A stretch of DNA of 64,000 nucleotides, taken from JACJXW01 sp964418125 (GTDB lineage Bacteria; Bacteroidota; Bacteroidia; Chitinophagales; Saprospiraceae). The notes under the pieces are model-generated. The model did no database searches. It was not told the DNA's origin and was given only the letters and a program-made list of their open reading frames with translations. Where the stretch lies: positions 41,043 through 105,042 of the forward strand of contig CAYQKY010000008.1 in the NCBI GenBank assembly GCA_964418125.1. The letters are read 5' to 3'. This document shows, piece by piece, positions 62,241-64,000 of the stretch (position 1 is its first letter; each line of letters opens with the position of its first letter). A program made the position numbers and the translations under genes.

Positions 62241-63125
62241 ATGATTTTTCTTAAAATCATGCCTAATAACGAAGAACAACCCATGCGCAAGGTCCAGGAA
62301 ACCGTATTCGAGATCATTGAAGGGGCAGACGAGAACGGCAGCCGCTGGAGCCGTTACTTCGACATCCTTATCGTCAGCCTGATCAGTATCAGCATTCTGC
62401 AGGTCATCCTTGAATCCTTCCAGCACATCCATGCCTTGTACGAATGGCAATTCCGAATACTGGAAGTTATTATTGTCATCGTCTTCACCATCGAATACCT
62501 GCTGCGGTTATGGGCCGCCAGGCTGAAATACCCGGAGCGGGGCCCCATAACTTCTCGCCTGTTTTTTATTTTCTCGGCCTACGGCCTGATCGACCTGTTC
62601 GCCATTCTTCCTTTTTATCTGCCTTTCTTCCTTGCCGTTGACCTTCGCTTCATCCGCATCCTGCGGGTGATGCGCCTCCTGCGGGTTTTCAAACTGAACC
62701 GCTATCTCAAGGCCTTTCGCATCGTCGGCGCCGTCATCATGGACAAACGTTCGGAATTGAGCATCACCATTTTTGTCACCTTCCTGCTGTTGCTGCTCTC
62801 CTCCACCGTTATGTACTACCTGGAAGGGGATGTACAACCGGATTCCTTCCCCAACATCATCTCCACCTTCTGGTGGGCCATCGCCACCCTGACCACGGTT
62901 GGTTACGGAGATGTGGTTCCTGTGACCGGATGGGGGCGTTTCATCAGCGGCATCATCGCCCTGCTGGGCATCGGGCTGGTGGCCTTGCCTACCGGTATCA
63001 TCAGCGCCGCCTTTGTAGAGGCGCTGGAGGAGGAGAAAGGGAAAAAGAAAAAGGCCAGGCCTAAACTGCCGGAGGACGGTTACCGCTACTGCCCGTATTG
63101 CGGCCGGCCGATGGAGGAGCACTAG
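62241..63125 (+). CDS. Voltage-gated potassium channel-like ion transporter
   Basis: A 294-residue, six-segment channel. S4 carries regularly spaced arginines (RFIRILRVMRLLRVFKLNR), and the selectivity filter is TLTTVGYGDVVPVTG (about residue 218). A glycine hinge and SAAFVEALEEEKGKKKK linker lead to a short C-terminal zinc-ribbon-like knuckle (CPYCGRP). It probably conducts K+ as a tetramer in the inner membrane. ATGs at 62259 and 62283 are alternative starts. It starts 11 bases after the sulfatase stop, possibly co-transcribed. Confidence 0.9.
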   Translation: MIFLKIMPNNEEQPMRKVQETVFEIIEGADENGSRWSRYFDILIVSLISISILQVILESFQHIHALYEWQFRILEVIIVIVFTIEYLLRLWAARLKYPERGPITSRLFFIFSAYGLIDLFAILPFYLPFFLAVDLRFIRILRVMRLLRVFKLNRYLKAFRIVGAVIMDKRSELSITIFVTFLLLLLSSTVMYYLEGDVQPDSFPNIISTFWWAIATLTTVGYGDVVPVTGWGRFISGIIALLGIGLVALPTGIISAAFVEALEEEKGKKKKARPKLPEDGYRYCPYCGRPMEEH

Positions 63126-63278
63126 TGCCCTCGGAACGAAGTTCCGGGGCTGTTGTTAGTTGTTGGTTATTGTCCATCAGCAGCCTCTAAGCCGTTGATT
63201 GCCAGCAAACAACCAACAACGGCATTTTGTTCCCGGCGGGAAAATAACTGCCCCGTTATTTAGTGCCAACAGCACTAG
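63122..63278. repeat. 157-bp region with inverted ends, channel/GNAT junction
   Basis: CTAGTGC at 63122-63128 (it contains the channel gene's TAG stop) is complementary to GCACTAG at 63272-63278. Inside are a CGGAAC-GAA-GTTCCG hairpin (63132-63146) and GTTGTTGGTT against AACCAACAAC words. It lies between convergent genes, ending one base before the GNAT stop codon. Confidence 0.5.
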
Positions 63279-63279
63279 C

Positions 63280-63834
63280 TTACTCCCAGCCCCAGGCCAC
63301 GATCACCCAGTGCTCGCCATCCGGGCCCGTATATTCATGTATGTTCTCGAAGCCCACTTTTTCATGCGCCCGGATAGAACGGGGGTTGCGGGTGGATATT
63401 TCCGTCACCACCAGGCCGAAATGCTCCGAAAGGCGCTCGCGCATGTCGAGGTAAAGCCCACTGAATACCCCCTGGCCCCGGTAAGCCCTGGCGACACAAA
63501 CCTGCCCCATGACGAAGTAACGCCACTCCCGCAGCGGCCGGCCCCGCCACGGAATGCCGTCCAGCAGCTCGAACATGGGAATGAGAACGGGAATGCGATC
63601 CCCAAAGCGGGTTTCCATGACCAGGGCATACCCGGCCAGTTCGTCGCCGGCCCAGGCGGCGCTGTGGCAGTAGGGCGTGTTCTTATCCCGCAGGGTTTCC
63701 ATGTCGTGGTCGACGGTGACAAAGCCCTGCTCACGGGCCTCCTGAAGGCTGATGTTCCTCGGCAGGTTGGCCTTCTGCAGGGCCATGATCTGCTGCAGGT
63801 AAGCGTCGGTGGTGGAGGGGCCGTAAGTGAACAT
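63280..63834 (-). CDS. GNAT-family N-acetyltransferase
   Basis: A 184-residue protein with a GNAT fold. QVCVARAYRGQGVFSGLY is the beta4/acetyl-CoA loop (R/QxxGxG/A), followed by ISTRNPRSIRAHEKVGFE, typical of the last part of the family. The substrate is not predictable. It is cytosolic and convergent with the channel gene. The final 166 bases of the window upstream of it hold no gene that I can see. Confidence 0.87.
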   Translation of the reverse strand: MFTYGPSTTDAYLQQIMALQKANLPRNISLQEAREQGFVTVDHDMETLRDKNTPYCHSAAWAGDELAGYALVMETRFGDRIPVLIPMFELLDGIPWRGRPLREWRYFVMGQVCVARAYRGQGVFSGLYLDMRERLSEHFGLVVTEISTRNPRSIRAHEKVGFENIHEYTGPDGEHWVIVAWGWE

Positions 63835-64000
63835 AACAGAGATTGTTTACGAGGTGAATTTAGGAGAAATTGAGCATATCGTGAATATCTTTTTTCTGAG
63901 GCCGGGGCCGGCAAACTGTTCAAAGAGGCCCTATAAGCAATTGGACATATGCGAATCCAGGGCTAAATGGCCTGTCAACGGCCCACCCCGTGGAATAATT

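Noticed and set aside
1..64000. tRNA, rRNA, replication origin and complete insertion sequences
   Set aside because: I looked for characteristic stretches on both strands and found none, but reading by eye could miss a single tRNA; a covariance scan would settle this.

Overview
The window looks like chromosomal DNA of a marine or activated-sludge type Bacteroidota, most likely of the Saprospiria (Lewinella/Phaeodactylibacter-like). This is inferred from the gene families present (WG-repeat lipoprotein, thrombospondin-type-3/OmpA protein, a type IX secretion sorting-domain remnant, YceI/porin genes, Rnf plus KorAB), from the near absence of Shine-Dalgarno sequences, and from recurrent TAnnTTTG promoter -7 elements. 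GC is roughly mid-50s and gene density is high. I saw no rRNA, tRNA, CRISPR array or complete insertion sequence.

Layout. 1-9.6 kb: housekeeping and envelope genes (lipoprotein end, OmpA/TSP3 protein, purE, Nudix-winged-helix regulator coupled to a WG-repeat lipoprotein, macrodomain protein, coaD, YjjG-like phosphatase, pruA). 9.9-15 kb: an Asp-box lipoprotein, a type I pullulanase-like lipoprotein and a sucrose/maltose-type MFS transporter. 15-18.3 kb: a small accessory island with a broken RecQ-like helicase and an AbiEii-type toxin with its partner. 18.4-22.2 kb: CcbP-like protein, M28-PDZ peptidase, and a PolX-PHP protein whose polymerase site is degenerate. 22.3-37.5 kb: one long minus-strand locus, korA-korB-X-rnfB-Y-rnfC-rnfD-rnfG-rnfE-rnfA. 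37.9-52.3 kb: envelope proteins of unknown function, two SDR enzymes, DEAD-box helicase, glycogen phosphorylase, proline dehydrogenase (partner of pruA 40 kb away). 52.3-53.5 kb: a gene-poor stretch with two putative small RNAs, one made of tandem repeats. 53.5-64 kb: YceI-porin-YceI cluster, GH2 mannosidase, YdeI-like protein, sulfatase, voltage-gated K+ channel-like protein and GNAT acetyltransferase.

The most notable system is the korAB-rnf locus. A normal two-subunit 2-oxoacid:ferredoxin oxidoreductase and a complete six-subunit Rnf complex are interleaved with two giant proteins, X (871 aa) and Y (1288 aa), that look derived from pyruvate:ferredoxin oxidoreductase. Y keeps the two ferredoxin-type [4Fe-4S] motifs but has lost the thiamine-diphosphate motif and the proximal-cluster cysteines; X keeps only a degenerate C-terminal half plus a different one-cluster ferredoxin tail. 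I infer that they are non-catalytic electron conduits or scaffolds linking oxoacid oxidation to Rnf.

The second notable item is a putative noncoding transcript at about 52825-53038. It has a consensus Bacteroidota promoter, about nine 12-19 bp repeats (six of them arranged as three 37-bp dimers), and a strong intrinsic terminator. A third theme is that many convergent gene ends carry unrelated 85-230 bp inverted-repeat elements, some overlapping the stop codon.
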